The notes: generated from the letters alone by a model not told the origin. A stretch of DNA of 64,000 nucleotides from Cheiracanthium punctorium (GCA_038373885.1 JAWZYV010014421.1:1-64000), one strand, 5' to 3'. Counted from the stretch's first letter, positions 23,241 to 33,318 are shown. Numbers and translations are program-made.

Positions 23241-23645
23241 ATTCACTATGGTAGATAATGTTAATACAATCCTATTGCCACTCTGCTAGCGTGTTACGCA
23301 CAATGCCGAAAATATTTAAAGCATTCTATTTTTGGTTATTTTTACTGAATTTTCAGAGCTTTTTACAGGAACTCAGACATAAAAAAACAAGCATTTATAG
23401 TTGTTATGTGACCCTTTCCGACCATGTAACAATTTTGTAAATGTCTAGGAGCGTCTAAAATTTTTTTTTTTTTTTAATTTCACATTTTTAAGTAAAAGTC
23501 CAAAATTTTGAGTTGAATGCACAGGCTGAAGACTATCTCTGACAGAGTCCGTTTTCTATTTGGTTAATAAGGACCACTAGCCACATACTTTCCACACTAA
23601 GGGTATAGCAATTTCTAAAGAAAATGGATTTTACCCTAATATACA

Positions 23646-24570
23646 GTCCATGAAACACATTTAAAACATGAAATAAATTGCAGCTTGTTTTTTAACAATT
23701 TTTACTGAGTCATAAGCAGGTATGATTGAGCGACCCAAATTGAGCCATACATCTAATTTTTGCTCAGACAAACTGAGCCAAAAAAACAATTTTAGCTGAG
23801 ACAAACAGGGCCTAAATGGCATTCCTGTTACAACACCCCTGTAATCTTAGAAATCACAACACACTCATTCTATGATTTGAAAAGAATGTGAATTTGCAAA
23901 AGATTGATTTTACATTGGTAGTCGAAAATAAGATCTGCTTTTATTTTAATTTTTTGTTTTAAAAAATGCAATTTGTCTTATTATATTGTGAAATTAAAAT
24001 GAGGGATTTCTGTTAATTCAACTTAACGGAAAAGCATTTTTGTCCCATTGTATGTGTATATTGATTTGTGTATCATTTTTCTCCTGTTATTTTGAAGTTT
24101 TGAGAATCAATATTTCATTTTACTCCCATGTGCAGTTTTTTTTTTTTTAATTACAAAAAATTCACTGTTTATATTTAATTTTGCAAGTTAGCAGTTTACT
24201 ATTTCATTTTCTGGCAGTTTGTAGCTAAAATATAGGAACATGGCATAAGTTCCTGCCATGGTTCTACTTCTGTGGAAGTTGCTGTAAGGGAGAAGATTCT
24301 GAAATTTTACCTAGAAAAACATTTAAGCATTTATAAAAGAATTTTTCATACCACAATTAAACTAAAAAAATTTTCTTTTATTCAATCCATTTGAATTCTT
24401 TTTGAAATTGAGTATGAGATGAAAATCCCTGTTCAAACTAATAAGTTTCATTCCATTTCTGATCAAGATATGTCAGAGGAAAGAAAAAGAAGTAACTAGG
24501 CCTTGAAATCAAGTTTTTCAGAATCATTCCCTTTATTGTTGCCCATGTTAAAAATATATAAAAGTCGTAA
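23646..24570. other. AT-rich intergenic stretch
   Basis: Repeated GAGCCA/AACTGAGCC words at 23725-23810 hint at a short repeat. Nothing coding was recognised. Confidence 0.3.
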
Positions 24571-24686
24571 TGAGAAATTCATCATCAGTCCTAAAAAGAA
24601 TTATTTTTCCGCTGAAAAAACTCCTACATGAGAAATTCATGATGAGTCCTGAAAAAAGTTATTTTCCTCCTGGAAAACTCTCACAA
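24571..24686 (+). repeat. Two tandem copies of a 58-bp unit
   Basis: TGAGAAATTCAT starts at 24571 and 24629. Both copies continue with CAGTCCT/GAGTCCT, then TTATTTT and GGAAAACTC-like sequence. It looks like a local duplication. Confidence 0.55.
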
Positions 24687-25734
24687 AAATTACTATATCA
24701 AAAACATCGACCGAATTGTAGGTGGGTAAAACACCCTACTACAACCAACAATTCCAGCCTTAGTAGTGGCCAAAGCCTTCAAGGCAAAGGCCAGCCATTA
24801 GTGAAAAAAATCAAAAATTGAGTATGAACCCTGTATGACTAACCGTAGAGTATAATAAAATGGGAATTTTTTTCTGTGTTTCTGTATTAAAAAATAAATA
24901 AATAAAAATGCTAACTACACAATTTTCAATATTGTATTGTCATCAAGTTTTTATGTACTCACAGAAATCGAAGTAACTTAAAATCATGCAAGTGGTTGAA
25001 AATTGAATTACAAGATCTAAAATTGCATTGCATTCATTCATTCATATATATATGCATGCATGTGAAAGTAATAAAAGCCTGTTAAAAGAAAAATATAAAG
25101 TAAAACTTATAAAAGTGAGTGACCGTCATTTGTGCCATTAAAAATTGGTCGTTAAGAGAGGTATCGCTCAAAGAAATATAAACATTTGATACCCAAGAAA
25201 AGAAAATGCTAAAAATATTGTTCTGTTTTGTTATTTTTGAAACTGCATACTAACTATGCAAACAAAGTTCTAAAATTTAAATTTTAATAAAATATTTAGA
25301 ATTTTATCCTGATATTCTTCATGCATTCTGAGTTTACCATACTAAAATCTCTGGTTTTCATACAACCAAAAGTAACCGCCAACTTCCTCTCCAAATTTCC
25401 TTTTTTATGTGACTAGATCATGTCCGTCATGTCAAATCACTTATCTCTTTTCTAACCTATAAGCTGTATGACTGGTTTGGAATGTGATTTTTGTTTACCT
25501 CAGGAAAAATGCTAGAAAATTTTTGAACAGGGAACCCCAGCCATGCTTATAGAGGGTTGTGTGGTCTCTTTTAGAAGATCTTTCAACACTAAGTAGATAT
25601 CATAAAAAATTTGTCATTGGAAGAGGGTGGTTTTTCACAAAAGTTTCACTGTATTCCAAACTCGCCTGCCTTCATTCTTTAGTTCTTAATGAAGCCATAG
25701 ATTTACTGTCAAAACTATTTTGTATCAGCAACTA
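24687..25734. other. Upstream region of the GLYR1-like gene
   Basis: AT-rich, with a CATTCATTCATTCATATATATATG microsatellite-like patch near 25030-25055. No exon was recognised. A 5' untranslated exon of the GLYR1-like gene may lie here unseen. Confidence 0.3.
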
Positions 25735-25738
25735 AATA

Positions 25739-25777
<39 letters not shown>

Positions 25778-25779
25778 AG
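25735..25779. repeat. TA microsatellite plus poly-T, also a splice-acceptor tract
   Basis: (TA)n at about 25736-25760 is followed by T17 and AG at 25778-25779. The poly-T/AG directly before the coding exon makes a good 3' splice site, so the GLYR1-like gene probably has a separate 5' untranslated exon. Confidence 0.6.
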
Positions 25780-25805
25780 GAAATTTCATCTGCTTTAACC
25801 GAGTG

Positions 25806-27267
25806 ATGGTTGACTTCGAAGTGGGAGATCCAGTGTGGGCTAAAATGAAAGGCTTTCCACCTTGGCCTGCAAAAATTTTATGTCCACCACCTGATTCCAA
25901 AGCACAAAAAAACAAACACTTTGTTTACTTTTTTGGATCAAACAACCATGCATGGATTGCTGATGAAAATATAAGTCATCATAATGAACAGCATTTTCTG
26001 AATTCTATCAGCAAAAAAAAGACTCCTATTCTTCAAAATGCTATAGATGCTCTTCTAAGTTACTCTAAATATTACAAACAAAAAAAAACACGATCCTAAA
26101 GTAAAAAAGAAAGAAAATAAACATAAAAAATCTCAGAAGAAAATTGTTAAAGTTATAGACAGTGTATCAAAGAAACGTCAAAGGAGTGTACTGGCTAATA
26201 AATCTCTCATCAAAAGTAAAAAGTCTTTGAAAAATCATAATGAAAGTGCAACATATCCATCTTCAGAGCTTGAAGATAACATGTCAGTTATTTCTGAGGT
26301 ACCTCATCCTGTGTCTCTTTATTCTTCATTTTTTCGTAATGATTTAGTCACAGTTCCCAACGATCCTGAAAGTGCACAACATATGAACCTGCATTATGGC
26401 TTTATAGGATTGGGCCAAATGGGAAAAAATATTGTGAAAACCTTAATACAGTCTGGCCATGATATGACTGTGTGGAACAGAACTTTACGGCAGTGCGACA
26501 TGTTTTTAATTATGGGAGCCAAACGAGCACGCTCTCCAGCTGACCTAATCCTGAATTGTGATATAACATTTTGCTGTGTTTCTGACCCCCAGGCAACCAA
26601 GGCCATAATCTTCGATGAGCAGGGTGTTTTAAAGGGGCTATCAGAGGCTGCAAAATTAAATAAAGGTCGCAGAGGTTTTGTTAACATGACCACTATAGAT
26701 CCTGAAACTTCCGTAGGAATTAGTGAAGCTATAAAATCAAATTGTGGATTGTATCTTGAAGCTTCACTTTACGGCACAAGTCTTGATGCAGCCAATGGAA
26801 AACTGTTAATTCTTGCATCAGGAAATAGGGGACTGTTCTCAGAGTGCAAGACTTGCTTTTATGCATTAGCCCAATCTGCATGTTATTTAAGTTCTTATGC
26901 TGGAGAAGCTAACAAAATGAATCTTATTCTGAGTACACTATCTGGTACTATGTATGCTGCACTGGCTGAAGCGATGGTTGTCATCGAAAAATTAAAAATT
27001 CCCAAAGAAAATTTTTTAGACTGCTTAGAACATATGCACTGTCCGCCTATATACGAAAAGGCAAAGATGATGGCTAACTTATCATTCGGAAAAGTCACAG
27101 CTCTCACACATGTGCAAAAAGACATACAGTTGGCTCTCATGATTGCAGATAATTTATCCCAACCCATGCCTGTTACTGCAGCTGCTAATGAAATTTACAA
27201 ATATGCCAAAATGAGGAAATTATCTGAGGAGGATGTCAGTGCTGTGTATAAAACAGTTAGAAATTGA
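25806..27267 (+). CDS. GLYR1: GLYR1/NDF (N-PAC) homologue: PWWP plus beta-hydroxyacid-dehydrogenase-like protein, one frameshift
   Basis: The homologues are nuclear chromatin factors: the PWWP domain binds methylated histone H3 nucleosomes, the tetrameric dehydrogenase-like domain serves as scaffold, and they help Pol II through nucleosomes and stimulate LSD2. The ATG at 25806 opens a PWWP domain (GDPVWAKMKGFPPWPAKI, residues 7-24). The frame ends at TAA 26097-26099, but a shift in the A9 run 26080-26088 restores about 390 open codons (26089-27267). These hold a Lys-rich linker, the nucleotide-binding GLGQMG (about 201-206), VWNRT, the EASLYG segment (about 318-323, where active enzymes have a DAPVSGG-like motif) and GEANKMNLIL (about 366-375), where the usual K-N catalytic arrangement is altered. 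Total about 486 residues, against 553 in human. No intron interrupts it and no poly-A tail or target duplication marks a retrocopy. The frameshift may be an assembly error or true decay. Confidence 0.88.
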
Positions 27268-27547
27268 GCCCAAATCATTTGTACTTTATCACTTGCTTTA
27301 TGGTCGTGTTTTCATTTTTATCAAGTATGCTAAATCACTTTTATGTACTTTCACAAAAAAGAAAATCGTTTTATTCATATTTGGTATGAAAATTCCCATG
27401 TTATATTGTTTTCACAAAGCGATATATATTTTTAATGGGATTAATAGTTGTACAAAATTTATTATGTAAAACTTATTTTATCTTTTTATGAACATAATGT
27501 AACAAATTTTGAATTGTAAAACAATCATTGCTTGCATAAATGTATTA

Positions 27548-27553
27548 AATAAA
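27548..27553 (+). terminator. Polyadenylation signal of the GLYR1-like gene
   Basis: AATAAA lies 281 bases after the stop codon at 27265-27267. A T-rich segment follows at 27583-27600. It is the best-placed signal for this transcript; there is no genomic poly-A tail after it. Confidence 0.6.
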
Positions 27554-27796
27554 CATTTATAATATCTGTTAAATATTATCTTTTTATGTGCTGTTTTTTA
27601 GTTATCAATAGGGATGTAACAAATATTCAGCCAATAATTATTGCTGAATAAGTAGCAGTATTTGCTGATTCTTCTATTAATTAGTAGAATTCTGTGAATT
27701 TCATTCTGAAATTAAACAACCATGAGGTTTGTTTGCCAGAAGAAAACAGACCAAGGCACAGAATCTGTTGTTCAGAGCTACTTGTGCCCTTCCTGG
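27554..27796. other. 3' flank of the GLYR1-like gene
   Basis: TAGGGATGTAACAAATATTC at 27609-27628 resembles the TAGGGATGTAAC hAT terminus also seen at 59599, so a hAT remnant probably begins here. Confidence 0.4.
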
Positions 27797-27956
27797 CAGG
27801 AGCGTAGCCAAGAAGTATTTCGGGGGTGGGTATGAAATAAATGTTGAATAAATGAACCGTATATCAGCATGATATAAAGTTTATGCTAACTAATCTGACA
27901 ATTTTGGAGGGGGGGGGGGACATATCTCATTATCCATCTCCCTGGCTACTTCCCTG
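27797..27956. mobile_element. Decayed hAT MITE of the CAGGGGCGTAGCCA family
   Basis: The ends are CAGGAGCGTAGCCA and, inward on the minus strand, CAGGGAAGTAGCCA. The flanks CTTCCTGG (27789-27796) and CTTCCTGA (27957-27964) match at 7 of 8. The G-run in the middle matches the younger copies at 52212 and 58828. It is about 160 bp. Confidence 0.65.
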
Positions 27957-28279
27957 CTTCCTGAAGTTTTCCACCACGATTCAGATGCTCATCAGAAATT
28001 TGGGGAAATTTTTGAATGTTACCACCCCTTGGAAATTGCTAGTGATTACTGAGGGGACTTTCAAAACCACAGATTAATGTGCACATACATACTACATGTA
28101 CACTGCAATCTTCAGTAGTAGATTGGTAATCCAACATGCATAGCCCCACATCCAATTACGGGTCCTAGACTCAGGATCATGGTAAACCCCTTTCCATTTT
28201 ACAGTCGCATGCTACATTATTATTGCGTGATTATCTTAACCATACTTTAGAATCTACATATTAATTTGAAACATGGTTT

Positions 28280-29310
28280 TTCCTGTATCCACTAAATTGA
28301 GAGAACGGTTGGGCATAAAATCTCGGTTGAGTTGTCTAAAGAAAGGTCTTGGTATTTAGGTGTGCCATCAAAAGAGAAAATCTGAAAAAATCAAACGGTT
28401 TAGGCATGGCGGAACGGCAAAGTTGCAAATTTTCGCCATAGAAATAACATTGTGGTTTATTAACCCCATTGTTGGCAGTTTTAAACATCTTCTTTATTTT
28501 GGTGCCTTATCGCTTATTTCTTTAACTTTTCATTTGCCTATTTGATATTGGATGTTTATCAGCATTGCCAGAAATTGCAAATAAATCAGGAAGCGCCCTT
28601 TGGCAGATTAATTATTTGTCCCTCAAAGAACACAGGTCAAGTCACTCCTTTTCTCGAATTCTACTGATTTTTTACTACTTTCTTTGATAAATAAACCATT
28701 TTGTGATTCCATATTTTGCATTTATATTAATAAACTTACCAGGTATATTCTGATTAGAATTAAAAAAAAGAAATGAAAACTGACTTAGAGTTACTTAACC
28801 ATAAAGAAAAATTAATCCCATTCTAAATTAAAAGGTATTGGCCAAATTCTCACGAAGATATTGCCAAATTGAGTTCAGTCTTGGAGACTTATTTTTTGAC
28901 GACAAACTTGGCGATAACTCGCCAAAACTGGCTATTTTTCGTCATAGAAATAACATTGGTTTATTAAAACTCATTGTTGGCAGCTAAAAACACCTTCTTT
29001 GTTTTGACGCTTTATCGCTTATCTGTTAATCTGGAACGTGTTTTTACTGTATCCACTAATTTAAATTTAGAGAACGGCTAGATGTAAGGGAATTTTTAAA
29101 GTGTCTAAAAAAGGCCTTAGCCTGTAGATGTGCGATCAAAAGAGAAAAATAGAAAAAGTCGAACAGATCAAGCATGGCAAATGTGCAAGTTTTCGCCATA
29201 GCAATAACATTGTGTTTTATTAAATACATTTGGCAGTCATAAAAGCTTTCTTTATTTTGGTGCTTTATCGCTTATTTCCTTAATTTTTTTAGCACCAGAG
29301 TGCTATTAAT
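28280..29310 (+). repeat. Two to three direct copies of a dispersed repeat
   Basis: 28284-28540 and 29043-29295 run parallel: CTGTATCCACTAA, GAGAACGG, GATCAAAAGAGAAAA/CATCAAAAGAGAAAA, CATGGC, TTTTCGCCATAG, AATAACATTG, TTGGCAGT and TTTATCGCTTATTTC occur in the same order. A partial copy of the second half lies at 28935-29030. Spacing is about 760 bp and 254 bp, multiples of about 253, suggesting an eroded tandem array. TTGGCGATAACTCGCC at 28909-28924 links it to the 15.8-16.6 kb array. Confidence 0.55.
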
Positions 29311-29504
29311 TTCTCCCAAGTTTTTTGTGTAGACACTTTTTCCGACAATTAGCGCGTCTAGTCACTTTTCAAATGTGTTTGCCAGATAACGTGGAGGGTG
29401 GGGGGAGACCTTAATAAAATGTTGAAAGTCGCACAAGGTTTGCAATTTTTGATAAATGATCGCTAAACTGGATGCCAAAATGCGACAATTTATTATAAAT
29501 ATAT
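29311..29504. other. Spacer
   Basis: Short G-rich tract (GTGGAGGGTGGGGG, about 29390-29404). No gene was seen. Confidence 0.25.
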
Positions 29505-29840
29505 TTTGAGTATAGTTAGAAAACGCCTGGCGAATATTGTAAAATAGTTTTAGTAGGTGATTTAAATATAGATTTTAATTCCGAAGAAGTGTTTTATAGA
29601 ACAGAGAAGACAAATGTAGTACACATCATAGATTTATGATACACTTTCCAAATTGTATTTATAAAAGTGAAGTATAGTTTGACTATGCCTGGCGAAAATT
29701 GTTAAACAGTTTTGGTAGGCGATTTCAATGTAGATTTCTATTCCGAAGAAGTGTTTTATGGAACAAGGAAGGAAAACACGGTACACTCATGGTGGATTAT
29801 GATGCCCATTCCAAACAGTATTTAAAATGTCTATGCAAAG
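29505..29840 (+). repeat. Tandem duplicate of a 162-bp fragment with endonuclease-like reading
   Basis: CCTGGCGAATATTGT (29526) recurs as CCTGGCGAAAATTGT (29688), and the copies stay alignable for about 150 bp. In the second copy one frame reads VGDFNVDFYSEEVFYGT. GDFN is a conserved core of exonuclease-endonuclease-phosphatase domains found in non-LTR retrotransposons and related elements, so the unit probably derives from such a gene. Both copies are far too short to be functional. Confidence 0.45.
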
Positions 29841-30166
29841 TTTAAGCTAAGTTCTTTAGCAAAAAAGCTAAAATCAGAAAAGAAGCTTTAGCAAAATGCT
29901 AAAATACCAATAGGACTGTAAATAGCATTCCCAATGCAGTCTCGATGCCTTAATGTGTTTCATTTACATTTGTAAATCAAATATTAAAATTTAGGCATGA
30001 CGTCTTTAAAGAATTAATACACAGCAGTAAATAAGCATTTTTAAAAAATTGAGATGAAAATTAATAATCGTACTTATCATTAAGAGAAAACAAGTTTAAT
30101 TTTAAGACAGTACAAGCCCAGCATAGCACGTACTGCATTAATACTGAATATTGTTGAAATTTAAAA
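29841..30166. other. Flank of the Tc1 element
   Basis: Contains TTTAGCAAAATGCTAAAAT (near 29888), echoed by GCAAAATAGCGAAAATG and CATTTTGCTAAAAATGCG at 31845-31920 beyond the Tc1 element. One older repeat may therefore have been split by the Tc1 insertion. Confidence 0.35.
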
Positions 30167-30244
30167 TACACTCATGTCCATAAATTAAGGATAATTCAGA
30201 ATCACACAGAAATTGATCTCTAAAATAAAAATTTCACCTGTGGA

Positions 30245-31447
30245 ATGATCACACACATCTTGAAGAAGAATATGCAAATTACAGGAAACCACCAGATGGC
30301 GTGGATGGTACGTCACAATGACGAGAGTGTAAGAGAGGGGTATATAAGGAATGGTGGCAAAGAAGTAAAATTGTTCACAAGCGCTGTGAAAGCCTTTCAG
30401 TGCAAAAACCGCATAGTTGTGACACAAAGGAGGCATTTGGATGATGTTTTACGTGACAGAATTATCAGACGACTGGAATGTGGACGTACCCAGCTGGAAG
30501 TATCCGAGGAACTCGGAATCGCCCAGAGTGTCATCTCCAGGCTTTGGCAACGATTCCAAGATGATGGTAATGTGAGTAGACGTTACAGCACAGGTCGCCC
30601 CCGAGTTACAACGCCGAATGAGGACCGCTATTTGGCAGTTACTGCCAAAAGAAACAGACGGAGTACAGCATCAGACCTGTCTCGTCAGCTCTCTTCAGCT
30701 ACCGGTACGACAGTTTCAAGGCAGACCGTGTACAGACGCTTAGGGCACATTGGTCTATATGCTCGTAGGCCTGTCAGATGTGTTCCACTTACCGCAACTC
30801 ACTGTCGCCTGCGATTAACCTGGAGTAGAGAGCATGCATTGTGGACACCGCAACAGTGGTCTTGTGTGATGTTTTCCGACGAGTCGAGGTTTAGTTTGGA
30901 GTCTGATTCTCGCCGGACATTCATCTGGAAAGCGCCAGGTACCCGTTACCACCAAGAGAATACCATTGAAAGACACCGTTACGGTGGTGCAGGATGGCTC
31001 GTTTGGGGAGGAATTATTCTTGGTTCCAGAACTGACCTGCATGTTCAGAGTGTAACGATGACAGGCCACATCTATCGGGATGTCATTCTGGAACAACATG
31101 TACGTTTGTTTCGGGGCGCCATGGGTGCTGAATTTGCGTTTATGGATGACAACGCCCGTCCTCACCGTGCAAACATTGTAGACGAATGCCTTCAATCGGA
31201 GGATATCACCCGTATGCATTGGCCAGCATACTCACCGGACTTGAATCCAATAGAGCATGTGTGGGATATGCTTGGCCGACGAATTGCAGCCCGTCAACCC
31301 CCTCCCACCTGTCTACCGGAACTTCGGAGTGCATTGCTTGATGAGTGGTGTAATATTCCCCAAGATCAGATTGATCATTTGATACTCAGCATGCCTAGGC
31401 GTTGTCAGGCCTGTATTGCATCGTCCGGGAGACATACTCCGTATTAA
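30245..31447 (+). CDS. Tc1-like DD34E transposase, intact
   Basis: This enzyme binds the TIRs, excises the element and inserts it at TA. The frame gives 400 residues from the ATG at 30245. Paired helix-turn-helix DNA-binding region at about 64-170 (HLDDVLRDRIIRRLE; LGIAQSVISRLWQRF; the hook-like GRPR at 117-120; TVSRQTVYRRLGHIGL). The RNase H-like catalytic domain has D212 (FSDESRFS), the GGAGWLVWGGI block at 248-257, D302 (MDDNARPH) and E337 (SPDLNPIEHVW); 34 residues separate D302 and E337, hence DD34E. It ends RRCQACIASSGRHTPY. The family is usually about 340-350 residues, so the first 60 or so residues are probably not all protein: a TATA box lies within them, but no in-frame ATG follows it before the helix-turn-helix. 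No catalytic residue is missing. Confidence 0.95.
   Translation: MITHILKKNMQITGNHQMAWMVRHNDESVREGYIRNGGKEVKLFTSAVKAFQCKNRIVVTQRRHLDDVLRDRIIRRLECGRTQLEVSEELGIAQSVISRLWQRFQDDGNVSRRYSTGRPRVTTPNEDRYLAVTAKRNRRSTASDLSRQLSSATGTTVSRQTVYRRLGHIGLYARRPVRCVPLTATHCRLRLTWSREHALWTPQQWSCVMFSDESRFSLESDSRRTFIWKAPGTRYHQENTIERHRYGGAGWLVWGGIILGSRTDLHVQSVTMTGHIYRDVILEQHVRLFRGAMGAEFAFMDDNARPHRANIVDECLQSEDITRMHWPAYSPDLNPIEHVWDMLGRRIAARQPPPTCLPELRSALLDEWCNIPQDQIDHLILSMPRRCQACIASSGRHTPY
30341..30348 (+). promoter_or_regulatory. TATA box, likely transposase promoter
   Basis: TATATAAG lies downstream of the first ATG of the 400-codon frame and about 85 bases before the helix-turn-helix coding start. If used, transcription would begin near 30370 and the true N-terminus would be later than the ORF start. 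Confidence 0.45.
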
Positions 31448-31676
31448 CCATCCTACTAACCATGTTATACTGTTTTTTGTAAATAGGTTCTTTTTTGAAA
31501 TTTGGTCAAAGGGAGTAAAACTTGCAATTTTTATTAATTATGTCAAACATACAGCATCTTTTTTGCTCTTTACTTTTTGTTTAATAAATAGACTTTACAA
31601 ATAAGTCAAATTGGTTTTGCTTCTTTCTCTTTCTTTGCCTGAACTTCATTATCCTTAATTTATGGACATGAGTGTA

Positions 31677-32531
31677 AATTAAAAGTCTTAGCTTTGATCT
31701 ATATTCTTTATCAAGAAATATTACTTACTACATAAAACTGCATTACATCAAGCTTATACTATACTATCGGTCTTATAATAGAAAAATTTCAAGAGTAAAG
31801 AAAATAAATAAAATGTTTTTATTTTTATTCAAAGCAAAGTCTATAGCAAAATAGCGAAAATGTCTTGTTTCATTTTTGCATTTTGGATAGTCTTTTCGCA
31901 TTTTGCTAAAAATGCGAAAATGTTGAACTGAAAAAGGGTTCTGAGATACCCATTTGGGTTTAAGTGAAAATAATTTCTATCACCATAATTTTAAATTTAA
32001 TTTAGCAGAGTCATAATAACTTGCAGTGGTAGTGTTTGCTATTCTTTCCCGGATACCTATATGTCTCAAATTTGTAATGCTGAAAAAATTACTTTAAAGA
32101 CTTCAAATAACCAGACCTTTAAATTTTTAACAAACATTAATTTTTATTTAACAATTAACAAAAAAAAAAAACAATAACAGATATAAAATGACTAGGTAAG
32201 TAAATTGATGTAATTAAAGAAATCATTTATCTTACTAATTTTTTTTTTCATTCAAAACAAAAGGGAGATCATGGCAGCAGCACAATCTGCAAATTAAGTT
32301 GAATAGGAGGTTGACACTTTGATTTGTAGGATGCCGGGGGATATTGAAAAAAATATGCAATTATTTTGAATCCACATCTTTATAATTGATTACTTTATAA
32401 ATGCTTGAAATACTGTATAAGATCATTGAACTTCATTGAAATATTGCTAAAATAAACTTTCCTTAAAGATCAAAAGCTGCTAAAAATAAAAGTAATGCCC
32501 TTCCTGGGCAGAGGTAGCCTTCTTGGCACAC
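31677..32531. other. AT-rich spacer
   Basis: Contains the AATGCGAAAATG repeats (31830-31930) noted left of the Tc1 element, and A-rich runs. No gene was seen. Confidence 0.3.
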
Positions 32532-32740
32532 CAGGGGCTCTATTCTGCCACGTACGTTTAAGCGAACGTTCGGATGTGTGACATCATATTGACGTCATTC
32601 GTAACCATCTACCGTATGTTGGTATTCTGCAAGGTACGCTAGAGCTTTAGGTGCGGATTCTAACTTCCGTATGTTTACATTCTAGCATACGTTTCAACCC
32701 GCCAAGAAAATCGTGGCGTTAGAGAATCCGTACGCTGAAA
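32532..32740 (+). repeat. Left terminal repeat of the 21-kb interval / MITE-like sequence
   Basis: After the terminal block come ATTCTGCAAGGTACGC, then TTCTAACTTCCGTATG and TAGAGAATCCGTACGC, inverted variants of one motif (ATTCT...CGTACG). It could by itself be a MITE of about 200 bp. Confidence 0.45.
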
Positions 32741-33148
32741 ATGCTTCAAATCAAAAGGGCGGCAGCTGCTTTGCAGATGTTATTTTATCAGCGTGATAGA
32801 AGAGCGCGAAGAGGCATGAAGGGATAGGAAATTATATTAATAGGATGAAAAAATATTTTAACATAGGAAGAGGGAAATTTTACAAGATAACAACTCATTA
32901 ATTTTTACTTCAAAGGTATTGAAAATTGCTATTCGGTGTTAAAATGAGCTAAATTTTTAGAAATACGAAGTGAAATATAGCTGCTGCTATTGTAAAAATT
33001 AAATTAAGTAGGTGCGTCTTTAAATATGATGGCTCCTTACGCATACTTTAAATTAAAGTGTACGTCAGGCCAGTAGCCAGCGAGGGATAAAATTACGGGC
33101 AGTTCCCTCCCAGAAAAGAATCCTCAGCATACTTTTAAAACTCAAGCC

Positions 33149-33318
33149 TAGGGATGGACGCGAGACGACTTTTTTGCGAGACGAGACAGAGATTTACAGC
33201 TTCTTTGCGAGACGAGACACACATTTTTAATATTACGATATAGGGATTTTTGCGAGACGAGACAAAGCTTTTAGGCTATTTTGCGAGACGCTTATTTTTC
33301 GTCTCGCGTCCATCTCTA
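33149..33318. mobile_element. hAT MITE, 170 bp, perfect 8-bp target duplication
   Basis: The ends are TAGGGATGGACGCGAGACGA and, inward on the minus strand, TAGAGATGGACGCGAGACGA. CTCAAGCC is duplicated exactly at 33141-33148 and 33319-33326. The inside is made of four to five copies of TTTGCGAGACGAGAC. Confidence 0.9.

Larger units (their letters stand above)
19041..23645. mobile_element. DNA transposon with about 250-270-bp terminal inverted repeats
   Basis: The left arm (19041 to about 19312) and right arm (about 23400-23645) are inverted copies. Shared blocks in order are AAATCCATTTT, GAAATTGCTATACCCTTAG, GTGTGGAAAGTATGT, GACTCTGTCAGAGA, CAGCCTGTGCATTCA, ACTTAAAAATGTGAAATT and CTAGACATTTACAAAA. 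Inside, on the minus strand, are two pieces of one protein-coding fossil (22459-23240 and 19630-20103) separated by a second insertion. The exact termini and target duplication are uncertain. The superfamily is not assigned: long TIRs and this protein family occur in several arthropod transposon groups. Confidence 0.7.
30169..31674 (+). mobile_element. Complete Tc1-like transposon, 1506 bp
   Basis: The left end 30169-30195 and right end 31648-31674 are perfect 27-bp inverted repeats starting CACTCATGTCCATAAATTAA, flanked by TA on both sides (30167-30168 and 31675-31676), the Tc1/mariner target duplication. The transposase inside is uninterrupted. Perfect TIRs plus an intact gene point to recent insertion and possible present activity; that last step is inference. 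Confidence 0.95.

Noticed and set aside
27268..27620. GLYR1-like gene as a classic LINE-mediated retrocopy
   Set aside because: No poly-A tail follows the AATAAA and no target duplication was found; a splice acceptor precedes the exon. Intron absence alone is not enough.
15776..29310. CRISPR-like array
   Set aside because: The spaced palindromic units are in a eukaryotic transposon context, their spacers are themselves similar, and there are no associated genes.
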